Positions 1 through 9,279 are shown, counted from the first letter of the stretch. The stretch is 64,000 bases of DNA from Pseudidiomarina terrestris (GCF_030466405.1 NZ_JAGGJF010000002.1:124001-188000); one strand, 5' to 3'. Notes: generated by a model not told the origin, from the letters alone. Numbers and translations: made by a program.

Positions 1-1
1 A

Positions 2-130
2 CTGCAGGATCTGGCGCAGGCGCCTCAACTTCGTTACCACAGCTTTACCCAGGTGGGTGATGATTTAAAAATTTGTGCACGGCCGCTTCATGGGAGCGCC
101 GGTGCCGACAGAGGAGAAGTACAGTCGTGA
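2..130 (+). CDS. C-terminal fragment of a probable RibD (riboflavin deaminase/reductase), cut by the window edge
   Basis: An open frame enters from the left edge and ends at a TGA (128-130) that overlaps the GTG start of the next gene. The visible 42 residues include LAQAP and VGDDLKI, which resemble the last strand of RibD reductase domains (pattern GDDL-hydrophobic near the C-terminus). A position just before ribBA also fits a riboflavin operon. Only the tail is visible, so the family call is an inference. It could be another gene that ends here. Confidence 0.45.
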   Translation: MQDLAQAPQLRYHSFTQVGDDLKICARPLHGSAGADRGEVQS

Positions 131-1251
131 CGACCTTAAACAGTGCTGCCGAGATTATTGAAGATATCCGTCAGGGTAAAATGGTTATTTTGATGGATGA
201 TGAAGATCGTGAGAATGAAGGCGATCTGATTATTGCGGCCGAGTGCGTAACGCCTTCAGCAATTAACTTTATGGCACGTTTCGGGCGCGGCTTGATTTGT
301 TTAACCCTGACCGAAGAGCGCTGCCAGCAGTTGCAGTTGCCGCTGATGGTTAATCAGAATAATGCTCCGTATGCGACCAACTTTACCGTCTCAATTGAGG
401 CGGCTGAAGGTGTCACTACTGGTATCTCAGCGGCCGACCGGGCTCGCACCGTGCAGGCGGCTGTCGCTGCTGACGCCAAGCCCAGCGATCTGGTGATGCC
501 CGGGCACATCTTCCCGCTTAAAGCGAAATCCGGTGGCGTGCTTAACCGTGCCGGGCACACTGAAGCTGGCTGCGACCTGGCGCGTTTGGCGGGCTTCGAG
601 CCCGCGGCTGTGATCGTCGAAGTGCTGAATGAAGACGGTACGATGGCGCGTCGCCCTGATTTAGAAAAATTTGCCGCAGAACATGACTTGAAGATGGGCA
701 CCATTGCCGATTTGATCGAGTACCGTTCACTGACTGAAAAAACCGTGGAGCGTAAAGCTGAATGCCGGCTGCCGACCCGATTCGGTGATTTCGACCTGGT
801 TACTTATCAGGACACCATCGATAAGCAGGTTCATTATGCTTTGATTAAAGGTGACATCAACGATGCTGATGCAGTCAATGTGCGGGTGCATCTGCAGGAT
901 ACCTTTAACGATCTGTTTTCGACGGATCGCGCCAGTCAGCGCAGCTGGCCGCTTGCCCATGCGATGGAATTTATTGGTGAGAAGGGCGGTGTTTTGGTCG
1001 TCATTGGTCGCGCTCAGACCACCGATGATATTCTTGCTCAGGTGCAAAGTTTTGCGGCAGAGGATCGCGGTGAGAGTAAACCTAGTGCGGCCGCTTCCAA
1101 CGCGTCGCGCAATGTCGGCATTGGCTCGCAGATACTGGCAGATTTAGGGGTGCATCAGATGCATCTGATGAGTTCGCCAAAACGTTACTCGGCACTGTCA
1201 GGCTTTGGTCTGGAAGTGGTCGACTTTATCGAAGATCCCGATCACGACTAA
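127..1251 (+). CDS. ribBA: RibBA-type protein: active 3,4-dihydroxy-2-butanone-4-phosphate synthase domain with a degenerate GTP cyclohydrolase II domain
   Basis: The RibB half (about residues 1-200) makes 3,4-dihydroxy-2-butanone 4-phosphate from ribulose 5-phosphate for riboflavin synthesis. It shows the acidic motif [10 protein letters not shown] near residue 24 and RAGHTEA near residue 143. The second half (about 205-374) has the length and position of a RibA domain, but the zinc-binding Cys cluster and the usual R-x-HSEC/GD-x-FGS signatures are missing (it reads [12 protein letters not shown]), so GTP cyclohydrolase activity is unlikely. This fused but decayed form is known in many proteobacteria. 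I chose the GTG at 127 because GAGGAG lies about 10 bases upstream and the N-terminus then fits the family. It overlaps the preceding stop by 4 bases and converges with panE, overlapping it by 26 bases. Confidence 0.9.
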   Translation: MTTLNSAAEIIEDIRQGKMVILMDDEDRENEGDLIIAAECVTPSAINFMARFGRGLICLTLTEERCQQLQLPLMVNQNNAPYATNFTVSIEAAEGVTTGISAADRARTVQAAVAADAKPSDLVMPGHIFPLKAKSGGVLNRAGHTEAGCDLARLAGFEPAAVIVEVLNEDGTMARRPDLEKFAAEHDLKMGTIADLIEYRSLTEKTVERKAECRLPTRFGDFDLVTYQDTIDKQVHYALIKGDINDADAVNVRVHLQDTFNDLFSTDRASQRSWPLAHAMEFIGEKGGVLVVIGRAQTTDDILAQVQSFAAEDRGESKPSAAASNASRNVGIGSQILADLGVHQMHLMSSPKRYSALSGFGLEVVDFIEDPDHD

Positions 1252-2119
1252 GCTCCAGCACCTGCTGCGCTAAGGCAGCGTTTGCGGGTGCCGTAAGTCC
1301 CGCCTCAGCGCTCGCTGAGGCGATAAAACCGTTCAGATAACTAATTTCCGTCGTTCGTCCCAGCCGGTAATCCTGCAACATGGACGAGCGGTTGGCTGCA
1401 GTTGCGCTAGCAACCTGCCGGGCATGGTCGATCAGCCTGGCTGCTTCAAGCTCGATGCCCCGCACGGCGGCTACGGCGACAATTTCCTCCGCAACCTGCT
1501 GCCATTGCGCAGCGCTGACCTGCTGTAAAAGCTCGCCGTTACGACAGTGATGCACCACAGTAAAAGGATTGATCAAACAATTTACCGCCAGTTTATGCCA
1601 GCGCCGGGTGGCGATGTTGGCGTCCCAGGTCAATGGCGGCAGAGCCTGAGCGAGCTGTTTGCAGAGCTCTTGTGGCTGCGCCAGACCCGCTTGCTGGGTC
1701 CCCAGCCAACTTTGCCCATGGCCGGCGTGCACGACCCGATCAAGCTCGCGGTAGGCACCATGGGTGGTGACCCAATGCAAGTCATGCGGCCGCAACAAAG
1801 TTGCTTCGTCGTTTAACATGCCGTTGTAACTCAGCACCAGCGTAGATGAACGAAACGCTGGCGATTGGTGCAGCTCGCGCAGCAGCGGTGCGACGTCATA
1901 GGCCTTGACCGCAGCAAAGATCCAGCAGGCCTGTGTGACTGACCTGGTGGTTGGCAAACGCACTGGAGTGTCGCCACAGCTAAGCGCGGTGGTGCCCTTT
2001 GCCGGGGCTTCCTGACGTAGTTTCAATTGTACTGGCAAGCCTTGCTCTGCCAGCCGTATCGCCATCAAGCTGCCGATAGCACCTTGCCCAATGACCAGCC
2101 AGGGCAGTGCGTTACTCAT
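1226..2119 (-). CDS. panE: 2-dehydropantoate (ketopantoate) 2-reductase
   Basis: NADPH-dependent reduction of ketopantoate to pantoate in the pantothenate/CoA pathway, cytosolic. The 297-residue protein starts with a Rossmann fold (GQGAIG, residues about 11-16). It has the catalytic Lys in RWHKLAVN, the following conserved Asn region CLINP, and the C-terminal [15 protein letters not shown] segment that carries the substrate-binding Glu. The length is normal. It is the last gene of the minus-strand run rlmG-ppiA-ampG-panE. Its start overlaps the end of ampG by 8 bases, which suggests translational coupling, and its 3' end overlaps ribBA tail to tail. Confidence 0.88.
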   Translation of the reverse strand: MSNALPWLVIGQGAIGSLMAIRLAEQGLPVQLKLRQEAPAKGTTALSCGDTPVRLPTTRSVTQACWIFAAVKAYDVAPLLRELHQSPAFRSSTLVLSYNGMLNDEATLLRPHDLHWVTTHGAYRELDRVVHAGHGQSWLGTQQAGLAQPQELCKQLAQALPPLTWDANIATRRWHKLAVNCLINPFTVVHHCRNGELLQQVSAAQWQQVAEEIVAVAAVRGIELEAARLIDHARQVASATAANRSSMLQDYRLGRTTEISYLNGFIASASAEAGLTAPANAALAQQVLELSRDRDLR

Positions 2120-3467
2120 TGCTCACCTGCTCGGCACTGTTGTCTGCGGTCGGCGCCTGGATCCGGTGCAGCGCTTTACGCAGCAGAATCAGCAGCAGTA
2201 AGCCCGGCGTCACCATGACCGCGGTCAGAATAAAGAACAACGACCAGTCGCCATTGAGCCAGTCGACGACGAAGCCACTGTAGGATGACAGCAGAGTTCG
2301 GCCGAGATTCCCCAGCGAGGCGAGCAGGGCGTATTGGGTTGCGGTAAACGCCCGGTTGCAGAGTAAGCTGATAAAGGCGACAAAGGCGACCGTCGACCAG
2401 GCTCCCGTAAAGCCATCGATGACAACTGCGGCAAGCAACAGATTAGTGTCGGGGCCGACCACCGCAATCCAGGCAAACATCAGATTACTTGCGGCCATGG
2501 CGATACCGCCAATCAGCAGGCCGCGCATGGTACCTAAGCGAACGTTCACCATACTGCCGATAATGGCAAAGACAATGGTGACCCACCAGGTGACCATTTT
2601 TGAATAAATGGCGATATCGTCATTGGTGAAGCCGACTTCTTTGTAGAAGACGATGCTCATCCGGCCCAGAAAGGCTTCGCCAATCTTGAACAGAAAAATA
2701 AAGCTGAGGATGGCGACGGCAAGCTTCCAGCCGGCGCGCAGAAAAAACTCTGCGATGGGATCATAAAGCGTGGTTCGGAACCAGTCCTGCCAACGGCTAA
2801 ACGACTTTAATTCGGCCCGGTAACGCTTAGATTCACGGATACAGATAACCACTAAGAACTGTACGGCCAATACCACCGCCATGACTTTGTACGCGGCCTG
2901 CCAGTCCCAGGCGGTGCCATCGACTAAGAAGAAGGGTAAGGCGCCCAGACCACTGTAACCTGTCCACCAGCCGGCGGTGGCCATGGCCGCGCCTGCCGAT
3001 TGCAGGTTACTCTCATGCTGGCCGAAGGTTTCAATCCGAAAAGCATCGATCGCAATATCCTGAGTGGCTGACGCTATGGCGATAAGTAAGGCGCCAAAGG
3101 CGACCCAGAACGCGTGTTCAGCAAGATTTAAGCTACTCAGCGCCAGAGTTGCTGCCATTAAGACGACTAGACACAAAGCTAACCAGCTGCGTCGCTGCCC
3201 GAGCCAGCGGTGTAGAACAGGAAGCTTGACCCGATCGACAAAAGGAGACCATAAGGCATTCACCGAGTAGGCCACGAAGACCATGCCAAACAGCCCGATT
3301 TCACTGCGTGATACGCCGCTTTCCTGGAGCCAGGCGGACAGCATTGAGCCGATCAGAACCCAGGGGAACCCACTCATCATACCAAACAGGAAAATCACCC
3401 AGATCCGGGGTTCCAAATAAACATTAAAGTCTTTGTACCAGGGTCGCGTCGACTCAAGTGCTGGCAT
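2112..3467 (-). CDS. ampG: AmpG-like MFS permease (muropeptide/anhydro-sugar importer)
   Basis: A 451-residue major facilitator protein with about 12 hydrophobic segments. The N-terminal PRIWVIFLFGMMSGFPWVLIG region and the intracellular loop with LPVLHRWLGQRRSW are typical of AmpG, which brings GlcNAc-anhydroMurNAc peptides from the periplasm into the cytosol for cell-wall recycling. AmpG is also an entry point for ampC induction in some species; no ampC/ampR is present here. It sits between the periplasmic isomerase ppiA (12-base gap) and panE (8-base overlap) on the same strand. Confidence 0.82.
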   Translation of the reverse strand: MPALESTRPWYKDFNVYLEPRIWVIFLFGMMSGFPWVLIGSMLSAWLQESGVSRSEIGLFGMVFVAYSVNALWSPFVDRVKLPVLHRWLGQRRSWLALCLVVLMAATLALSSLNLAEHAFWVAFGALLIAIASATQDIAIDAFRIETFGQHESNLQSAGAAMATAGWWTGYSGLGALPFFLVDGTAWDWQAAYKVMAVVLAVQFLVVICIRESKRYRAELKSFSRWQDWFRTTLYDPIAEFFLRAGWKLAVAILSFIFLFKIGEAFLGRMSIVFYKEVGFTNDDIAIYSKMVTWWVTIVFAIIGSMVNVRLGTMRGLLIGGIAMAASNLMFAWIAVVGPDTNLLLAAVVIDGFTGAWSTVAFVAFISLLCNRAFTATQYALLASLGNLGRTLLSSYSGFVVDWLNGDWSLFFILTAVMVTPGLLLLILLRKALHRIQAPTADNSAEQVSNE

Positions 3468-3478
3468 ATCAGGACGCC

Positions 3479-4069
3479 TTATTGTTGCGGAAGAACTTCG
3501 GCGCTAATCAGGACCGGTGGTTCAGCTGGAAAATCACGCCAGCCTGTTTCGGCGTGGTAGGGAAGCGACTCCACTTCGGCGAGTTTGTCGAGGGTCTCAT
3601 AGCCACTTGCGATCACGCCGAATACGGCATAGCCCCAGCCACCATCAGGATCCAGCGAGGGGTTATCCTTAACGTTAAAGAAAAACTGACGAGTTGCGGT
3701 ATGCGGATCGTTCTCCCGCGCCATGGCGATGGTTCCGTACTTGTTGGTCAGCCCATTGCCAGATTCGTTGGGAATCGGTGCACCAATGGTTTTGGCACCG
3801 AGCTCTTCATCGTAGCCGCCACCCTGAACGACAAATCCAGGCACGATACGATGAAAAATAGTGTTGTTGTAACTACCGATATCAACGTACTTGAGAAAGT
3901 TTTTTACCGTCAGCGGCGCGCGATGGCGGTTTAGCTCAATGACGATTTCACCGTGTGAGGTGACAAACTTGACCCGGGGAAAAGGATTATCCGGTTGGAT
4001 CTCCTGCGCCACTGAGGTAGGCAGTAAAAGGAACAGGCCCATAACCAGGGCAGAGGCAATGCTTTTCAT
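3479..4069 (-). CDS. ppiA: Periplasmic cyclophilin-type peptidyl-prolyl cis-trans isomerase
   Basis: 196 residues with a clear signal peptide (MKS..ALVMGLFLLLPTSVAQ, cleavage near residue 21) and one cyclophilin domain. Core motifs seen are FHRIVPGFVVQGG (catalytic Arg and Phe region), GTIAMAR, TRQFFFNVKDN and GYAVFGVI. The reaction is proline cis-trans isomerisation during folding of exported proteins. The mature protein matches the short PpiA type rather than the large parvulins. It lies between rlmG (18-base gap) and ampG on the same strand, so it is probably co-transcribed with them. Confidence 0.88.
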   Translation of the reverse strand: MKSIASALVMGLFLLLPTSVAQEIQPDNPFPRVKFVTSHGEIVIELNRHRAPLTVKNFLKYVDIGSYNNTIFHRIVPGFVVQGGGYDEELGAKTIGAPIPNESGNGLTNKYGTIAMARENDPHTATRQFFFNVKDNPSLDPDGGWGYAVFGVIASGYETLDKLAEVESLPYHAETGWRDFPAEPPVLISAEVLPQQ

Positions 4070-4087
4070 AATTCACCTTTGGCTGAC

Positions 4088-5290
4088 TTAAGCTTGGCAG
4101 CGGTAGACCACGAATTTAGCGTTACTGGCTTCGCAATCTACCTGACCAAATAAACGTTTGAGGGATTGATAATACGGGAGATGTCGGTTGGCGACCAGCC
4201 GCATTTCACCGCCTTTACGCAGAACCCGCCGGGCATCCTTAAACATCTGCCGGGCAATATGTTCAGTAATGGCGTGTTCCTGATGAAAGGGCGGGTTACA
4301 AAGCACCAGGTCGGCAGAATTGCTGCTTTGCTGGCTTAAACAATCGTCAACGTATGCCTGGTAGCGTTCTGCGGTGCCCAGGTTAAGCGCAATGTTGCGC
4401 TGACATGAAGCAATCGCCAGATAGGACTCATCCACCCATGTCACCGCACTTTGTGGCGATTGCCGGGCGTAGGCGAGGCCCAGAACACCGTTACCGCAAC
4501 CCAAATCGATGACCTGTTGCGCTCCGGCTGCGGGCAAATGTTCGAGCAGTAGACGTGCACCAATATCCAGTTGGTTGCGGGCGAATACGCCGGCATGGTG
4601 GGTCAGTTCAAGGTTAAGCTCAGGCTGCTGCCAGGTGTTCAAGAATTGTGTTATCGGCGTCGCGACCGCGCGAACTTTTGCACGCAGCATCCGGCACTTG
4701 CGTTGGATCAGGGAAATATCCACGTCATCACAGAACTGGCTAAAGATTGCCCGGGTCGCGGGCGTGAACAGTTTGCTTTTAGCTGCCACCAGCACGGTTG
4801 TGCCAGGCTTCAGACTGCCGCTTAGTTGCGCCAGTTGGAATTCCAGCAGGCTTTGACTTTTAGGCAACTTCATTAGCACCAGATCGCAGGATGGCGGCAG
4901 GTCATCTAATGGAGATAGTTGGGTTAAATCGCACTCCAGCTGATTGAGTTCCAGGTTGGCGCGCTGAGCCAGTTGGCTGACGTAAGAGTCGTTGCAGGTG
5001 ACCACGGCGCGTGGCGCGACCGCCATTAAGAGTGCACCAAAAGCATCGTTTACCAGTAGTGGCTGCGCAGCCATTTGGCCTTGGCGCTCGTGCTCGATGA
5101 AAGCCTCATGCAGTAACTCATCGGCAGCGTCCCATGCCTGCAGTGTCTCGTTACTGCGAGCTGGGTAGCGGTGGAGCTGCCAGCGACCGGCAGCGGTTTG
5201 AAACAAAGTTGGCGCAGAGGCGGCGTGGAAGGATTTCACCCTTGCGTTTTTGTTTGAGTTTCCCCGTGAGTTTTCCCTTGATTTTTCCAT
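4088..5290 (-). CDS. rlmG: 23S rRNA m2G1835 methyltransferase
   Basis: 400-residue SAM-dependent RNA methyltransferase. RlmG rather than RsmC is indicated by the N-terminal domain (LQAWDAADELL, LLVNDAFGAL) and by its length. The C-terminal catalytic domain shows the SAM motif DLGCGNGVLGL (about residues 262-272) and the N-P-P-F tetrad in LVLCNPPFHQEHA that positions the guanine amino group. The N-terminus carries about 25 residues rich in Arg, Ser and Asn that are not typical; a GTG about 18 codons downstream is an alternative start. It is the first gene of the minus-strand run rlmG-ppiA-ampG-panE and is divergent from the ketoacyl synthase gene. Confidence 0.87.
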   Translation of the reverse strand: MEKSRENSRGNSNKNARVKSFHAASAPTLFQTAAGRWQLHRYPARSNETLQAWDAADELLHEAFIEHERQGQMAAQPLLVNDAFGALLMAVAPRAVVTCNDSYVSQLAQRANLELNQLECDLTQLSPLDDLPPSCDLVLMKLPKSQSLLEFQLAQLSGSLKPGTTVLVAAKSKLFTPATRAIFSQFCDDVDISLIQRKCRMLRAKVRAVATPITQFLNTWQQPELNLELTHHAGVFARNQLDIGARLLLEHLPAAGAQQVIDLGCGNGVLGLAYARQSPQSAVTWVDESYLAIASCQRNIALNLGTAERYQAYVDDCLSQQSSNSADLVLCNPPFHQEHAITEHIARQMFKDARRVLRKGGEMRLVANRHLPYYQSLKRLFGQVDCEASNAKFVVYRCQA

Positions 5291-5299
5291 AACCCGGAC

Positions 5300-5328
5300 A
5301 TTTCTCTTCGTAACATTCGTGCTATGAT
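5300..5328 (+). promoter_or_regulatory. Possible extended -10 promoter for the ketoacyl synthase gene
   Basis: TATGAT at 5323-5328 is preceded by TG and one base (5320-5322), an extended -10 arrangement, 36 bases before the GTG start. No convincing -35 hexamer is visible around 5300. The site overlaps the divergent promoter region of rlmG. Confidence 0.3.
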
Positions 5329-5363
5329 AACGAAAAACGTGCAGTGACTATAGGTTTTAAACA

Positions 5364-6455
5364 GTGAAAATATACGCAGAGATTACCGGTTGGGGAAAAT
5401 GCTTACCGCCAGCGATCATGACCAATGATGATTTGGCGACCTTCTTAGAGACCTCGGACGAGTGGATTCGTACTCGTACAGGAATTGAAGAGCGCCGGGT
5501 GAGTGCGGTAGGAACGTCAAAACTGGCAACTGTAGCCGGGCGCAACGCGCTCGCGGCAGCTGGCGTGGACGCTAATGACATCGACTTAATTCTGGTCGGT
5601 ACCTGTACTCCTGACGAAATCATACCGAACGTCGCATCAGCAGTGCAGCGTGATCTCGGCTGTAAATTTGCTGCAGCGTTTGATTTGAACGCCGCTTGCA
5701 GTAGCTTCCTGTACGGCATGCATTATGCGACTCAGGCCATCCGCACGGGCGTCCACAAGAAGGTACTGATTATTGGTGCCGAGCGCCTGACGCGCATTTT
5801 GGACTGGACGCAGCGCGAAAGTGCGGTGCTGTTTGGTGACGGCGCCGGCGCTATGGTGCTTGAGGCGAGCGAAACCGAAAGTGGCTTGCTAGCTTCACAT
5901 GTGACCTGCGATGCAGATGCACGTGATGTCTTAGCCCTCGAGTTCGGCATGAGTTTCGACCGGTTTAATTTTGATGGCATTATGCCTTTTAACTTTGTCG
6001 GCCAGGAGATTTTCAAACGCGCCGTCAAGGGCATGAATACCGCGGTCGAAAAAGTCTTTGCTGAAACCGGTTTAACCACCGACGACATTGATTCTTTAAT
6101 TCCTCATCAGGCCAACAAGCGCCTCATCGATTATCTGGCGAAGATGTGTAAGGTACCTGAGGAAAAGACCGTCATTAACATTCAGAAGTATGGCAACACC
6201 TCTTCTGCAACTTTGCCTATCGCTTTCTGTGAAGCAGTCGAGCAGGGCATTGTGAAGCCCGGAGACACCATTGTCTCGGCTGTATTTGGCGGTGGCCTGA
6301 CCTGTGGAGCCGGTATTATTAAATGGGGCCAGCGGGTTACTCCTATTCGTCCGAACAACGAGGAATTACCGAGTGACGGGCAAACCGCACTGGATTTAAT
6401 TCTGCCGATGCACGAGCGTACCAAGCAAGCATGGAAGCAACGTGGTCATGAGTGA
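5364..6455 (+). CDS. 3-oxoacyl-[ACP] synthase III-family enzyme (FabH-like, not the housekeeping length)
   Basis: 363-residue thiolase-fold condensing enzyme. The catalytic triad is visible: Cys in LNAACSSF (near residue 113), His in PHQAN (near 250) and Asn in KYGNTSSA (near 281). FabH enzymes start fatty acid synthesis by joining acyl-CoA to malonyl-ACP, but they are about 317 residues. This one is longer, with an extra C-terminal tail of about 35 residues, and is not in a fab cluster. It is translationally overlapped with an enoyl-CoA hydratase gene, which suggests a special acyl substrate or degradation/secondary pathway. It starts with GTG. The substrate is unknown; a second FabH or an OleA-like role are alternatives. 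Confidence 0.78.
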   Translation: MKIYAEITGWGKCLPPAIMTNDDLATFLETSDEWIRTRTGIEERRVSAVGTSKLATVAGRNALAAAGVDANDIDLILVGTCTPDEIIPNVASAVQRDLGCKFAAAFDLNAACSSFLYGMHYATQAIRTGVHKKVLIIGAERLTRILDWTQRESAVLFGDGAGAMVLEASETESGLLASHVTCDADARDVLALEFGMSFDRFNFDGIMPFNFVGQEIFKRAVKGMNTAVEKVFAETGLTTDDIDSLIPHQANKRLIDYLAKMCKVPEEKTVINIQKYGNTSSATLPIAFCEAVEQGIVKPGDTIVSAVFGGGLTCGAGIIKWGQRVTPIRPNNEELPSDGQTALDLILPMHERTKQAWKQRGHE

Positions 6456-7194
6456 TTGCATCGTTACTGAAAAGCGCGACGGCATTGTTTGGGTGACCTT
6501 CAATCGTCCGCAAAAGAAGAATGCCATTACTCAACAAATGTACCGTGAACTGACCGCTGCTTTGGAAGACGCAGAGCGCGACAGCTCAGTTGCCGCCATT
6601 GTATTGCAAGGTAGTCATGGCTGTTTTACTGCAGGCAATGATTTACATGACTTTCTGCAGGCCGATGAACTCAACGAAAACTCACCCCCGTTCGAATTCT
6701 TGTATACCCTGAGCCGTTTGAGTGTACCGGTGGTGGCGAGCGTTGATGGCCCGGCAATTGGCATAGGCACAACCATACTATTGCACTGCGATTTAGTGCT
6801 GGCGGGCAGTGACGCCAAACTGGCACTGCCTTTTATTCACTTAGGCTTAGTGCCAGAAGCAGCCTCCAGTCAGTTACTACCACTCTTATGTGGCCATTTA
6901 CGTGCAGCGGAGTTACTGCTGCTCGGTGACAGCATCGATGCCACTACGGCACTGAGCTACGGTCTGGTCAATAAAGTCGTGGCCAGTGAGCAACTGGCTG
7001 AGGCGACAGCTGAGCTTGCGGCGTCACTGGCGAGCAAACCTGTGAGTGGATTGCGGGCGACCAAAAATCTGCTGAAACAGCCGACCGAAGCCGTTGCTGA
7101 TCGTATTTCACGAGAAGCGCAGGTCTTTATCAAGGCGCTGCATTCTGATGCTGCGCGTGAAGCCATCGCGCAAAAACTACATAAAAAGAATTAA
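6448..7194 (+). CDS. Enoyl-CoA hydratase/isomerase family protein
   Basis: 248-residue crotonase-fold protein. The CoA-binding and oxyanion-hole regions are visible: FNRPQKKNAI, then CFTAGNDLHDF, and DGPAIGIGTTILLHCDLVLA. The later Glu-rich catalytic segment reads FIHLGLVPEAASSQLLP, typical of the isomerase/hydratase branch. I chose the ATG at 6448, which overlaps the end of the ketoacyl synthase gene by 8 bases; a GTG two codons upstream is also possible. The overlap indicates one transcript and a joint role in acyl-CoA chemistry. The exact substrate is not deducible. Confidence 0.82.
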   Translation: MSDCIVTEKRDGIVWVTFNRPQKKNAITQQMYRELTAALEDAERDSSVAAIVLQGSHGCFTAGNDLHDFLQADELNENSPPFEFLYTLSRLSVPVVASVDGPAIGIGTTILLHCDLVLAGSDAKLALPFIHLGLVPEAASSQLLPLLCGHLRAAELLLLGDSIDATTALSYGLVNKVVASEQLAEATAELAASLASKPVSGLRATKNLLKQPTEAVADRISREAQVFIKALHSDAAREAIAQKLHKKN

Positions 7195-7280
7195 TTCCAG
7201 CTAAATCGTTTATTTACTAAGCATCTGCGCCGAGTTCCCTTGCGAGCAGGGCGTGGATGATAGATAATGCGCGGCGTTAT

Positions 7281-7394
7281 GGTGGCCTTATTGGTCCCCC
7301 CGCAACACGAACTGGTGAACCCGGTCAGGCCCGGAAGGGAGCAGCCGTAGTCAGGGATGTGTGTGCCGGGGTGTGGCTGGTAAGGCCGCCACCC
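7281..7394 (+). ncRNA. ffs: Signal recognition particle RNA (4.5S RNA, bacterial small type)
   Basis: About 114 bases that fold into one long hairpin. The conserved apical part is visible at about 7325-7347: CAGGCCCGGAAGGGAGCAG, the SRP tetraloop GGAA and the Ffh-binding symmetric/asymmetric loops, followed by the return strand with GTGTGCCGGG. The outer stem pairs GGTGG at 7281 with CCACC at about 7389-7393. It binds Ffh to target membrane proteins during translation. Exact ends are estimated from the outer stem. Confidence 0.93.
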
Positions 7395-7475
7395 AATCTA
7401 AAACAGCATCTAGTTGTACCTCTGCCTGCCTTCCTTTAAGCTGAACGACACTAACGCCAGCAAAGAAGAATCACT

Positions 7476-8567
7476 ATGCCAAAGAATGTTGAGCCGGTTT
7501 ATTACAGCGACTACCTGAAACTAGACAAATTACTCGATGCGCAAGCGCCACATAGCGTGCGTTATGGCGCGGAAGCCCATGACGAAATGCTGTTTATCAT
7601 TGTGCATCAGGTCTATGAGCTGTGGTTTAAGCAAGTTTTACATGAGTTGCGTTCGATCCACGGGGAATTTTCAGCGCCTGAGCTCGATGACAAAGGACTT
7701 TATCTGGTCGCCCATCGCCTGCGCCGGGTGCTCACCATTCAAGACTTAATGAACGATCAGGTCGGCGTCATCGAAACCATGACTCCGCAGGAGTTTCTGG
7801 AGTTTCGCGATTACCTGGTACCCGCATCTGGCTTTCAGAGCATCCAGTTTAAAGAACTGGAGATCCGCTTAGGTTTGACGCGTGCGACGCGAATTGCCTT
7901 TGACCAGCAGTCGTTTTACAACCGCTTAAACGATGAAGATCGTGCTTATCTGGAAGACCTTGAAGAGCAGCCCACATTATTTGATCGAGTCGATGCCTGG
8001 CTGGCGCGTATGCCGTTTCTGGAATTTAAGAACTTTAAGTTCTGGGAAATGTATCAGCAAGCGGTTAACGAGGCGCTGGATCACGATGAAACTATTGTCC
8101 GGGAAACAGCCAGCGACGCACAGCAGCTGGAGACTGAGCTGGCGGGTATTCAGGCCAATCGCGACAACTTCGCAGCGCTTTTCGACGACGAACGTTATCG
8201 CGAGCTACAACAGGAAGGTCGTGTAAAACTTTCGCAAAAAGCGATGCTCAGTGCGCTCTTTATTACTCAGTATCGCGAGGAACCAGCGTTTAATCTCGCC
8301 TGGCAGGTGATTACATCGCTGGCTGAGATGGATGAGAAGCTGACCATCTGGCGTTACAAACATGCCATGATGGTGCAGCGCATGCTAGGCACTAAGATTG
8401 GTACCGGCGGTAGCTCCGGGCATGATTACTTACGCCGTACCACTGAACAAAACCGGGTATTTAAGGACTTTTTTGCGATGGCGACCTACCTGTTACCGAA
8501 AAGCGCACTGCCTGAGTTGCCCCCGGGTGTGCGTAAGGCCCTAGGGTTTTCGCGCGAAACACCTTAG
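7476..8567 (+). CDS. kynA: Tryptophan 2,3-dioxygenase
   Basis: 363-residue heme enzyme that opens the indole ring of L-tryptophan to N-formylkynurenine, the first step of the kynurenine pathway. Family motifs are strong: HDEMLFIIVHQVYELWFKQ (residues about 36-54, active-site His and substrate contacts), RRVLTIQDLMNDQ, and near the C-terminus WRYKHAMMVQRMLG with the proximal heme His, followed by GTGGSSGHDYL. An SD-like AAAGAAGAA lies before the ATG. No kynureninase or formamidase gene is adjacent, so the rest of the pathway must be elsewhere. The 3' end overlaps the opposite-strand priC-like gene by 27 bases. Confidence 0.95.
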   Translation: MPKNVEPVYYSDYLKLDKLLDAQAPHSVRYGAEAHDEMLFIIVHQVYELWFKQVLHELRSIHGEFSAPELDDKGLYLVAHRLRRVLTIQDLMNDQVGVIETMTPQEFLEFRDYLVPASGFQSIQFKELEIRLGLTRATRIAFDQQSFYNRLNDEDRAYLEDLEEQPTLFDRVDAWLARMPFLEFKNFKFWEMYQQAVNEALDHDETIVRETASDAQQLETELAGIQANRDNFAALFDDERYRELQQEGRVKLSQKAMLSALFITQYREEPAFNLAWQVITSLAEMDEKLTIWRYKHAMMVQRMLGTKIGTGGSSGHDYLRRTTEQNRVFKDFFAMATYLLPKSALPELPPGVRKALGFSRETP

Positions 8568-8834
8568 CGCACGCTGTAACGCCAGCATTTGCTGTTCAAT
8601 ACGCTCTGCCAGCCAACGTTGATTTTCAACGTTGCTGGTTCGCTCCAGTTGTCGGATATTTCCCTCTATCTCAGTTATGTAGTCACCTGGCTGGCTATGG
8701 GTGACTTTAAATAACTGTTGATCAAACCAGTCCTTAAACTCTTCCTCTGATACTGAAAGTGCATCGATTTGGCCACGCATCACTTTAAGCTGCTGGCGTA
8801 AACGAAGCGTGGCATTTTGCAATTCCTGCGGCAT
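8541..8834 (-). CDS. priC: Short PriC-like primosomal replication protein
   Basis: 97 residues from the ATG at 8834 (a longer reading from 8888 adds 18 residues with no SD support). The spacing of FDQQLF, YITEIEGNIRQLE and RWLAERIEQQMLALQRAL matches the PriC/PF07445 N-terminal pattern (FDxxLF, Y-L-x-E-I, WLAExxxxQ-x-A). PriC helps reload DnaB at stalled forks. E. coli PriC is about 175 residues, so this protein corresponds to the N-terminal domain only; short PriC forms occur in Vibrio and Alteromonas relatives. It converges on kynA. The call rests on motif spacing only. Confidence 0.55.
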   Translation of the reverse strand: MPQELQNATLRLRQQLKVMRGQIDALSVSEEEFKDWFDQQLFKVTHSQPGDYITEIEGNIRQLERTSNVENQRWLAERIEQQMLALQRALRCFARKP

Positions 8835-9279
8835 GGTTAAGGCACCTGATTGAGGTTTATCGATAGTGATTAAGATGCAGAGCATCAACTTTTTCTGACC
8901 TCTTAGCGTAGCGGAATAAATTATTCTTGGATAGAGCCGCGTTTCTCAATTTGTCAATAAAATCACGCTTAATCACCAATTTATGAGACGGGGAACTTTA
9001 TTTGTTGAAGCGCATCAAACTAAGTGTCCTTTATGTCGCATTTAGGCCTCATGTTAACACTCTGTATATGCATTATTATGCGCTTTTAGCCTAGTAATAA
9101 TCTATGATCGGTGGTTGACAGGGTTCTGCAGATCGTGGGAGTATTGAGCAGATTATTGCTTAGAAACATTTAAGCAATAGCTGCAAGTGTTGATTAAACT
9201 CTATTCGTCACTCAAATAACTGGGAAGCTGGCGGCATGTCGTTGTCAGCAGAAAAGTTAAGTCAAATTGGTTGGGAACT
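8835..9279. other. 445-base intergenic region upstream of the TonB2 operon
   Basis: No long open frame. A TTGACA hexamer lies at 9115-9120, but the best -10-like sequence (AGTATT, 9140-9145) is 19 bases away, so any promoter assignment is weak. I did not find a convincing Fur box. AT-rich stretches at 8920-9080 may hold upstream control sites. A short reading frame near the end of the region is listed separately. Confidence 0.5.

Noticed and set aside
7257-7439. 60-codon reading frame across the SRP RNA
   Set aside because: It covers the ffs RNA, whose conserved loop explains the sequence.
8889-9110. Fur box or CRP site before the TonB2 operon
   Set aside because: Only loose AT-rich similarity; no palindrome close to either consensus.
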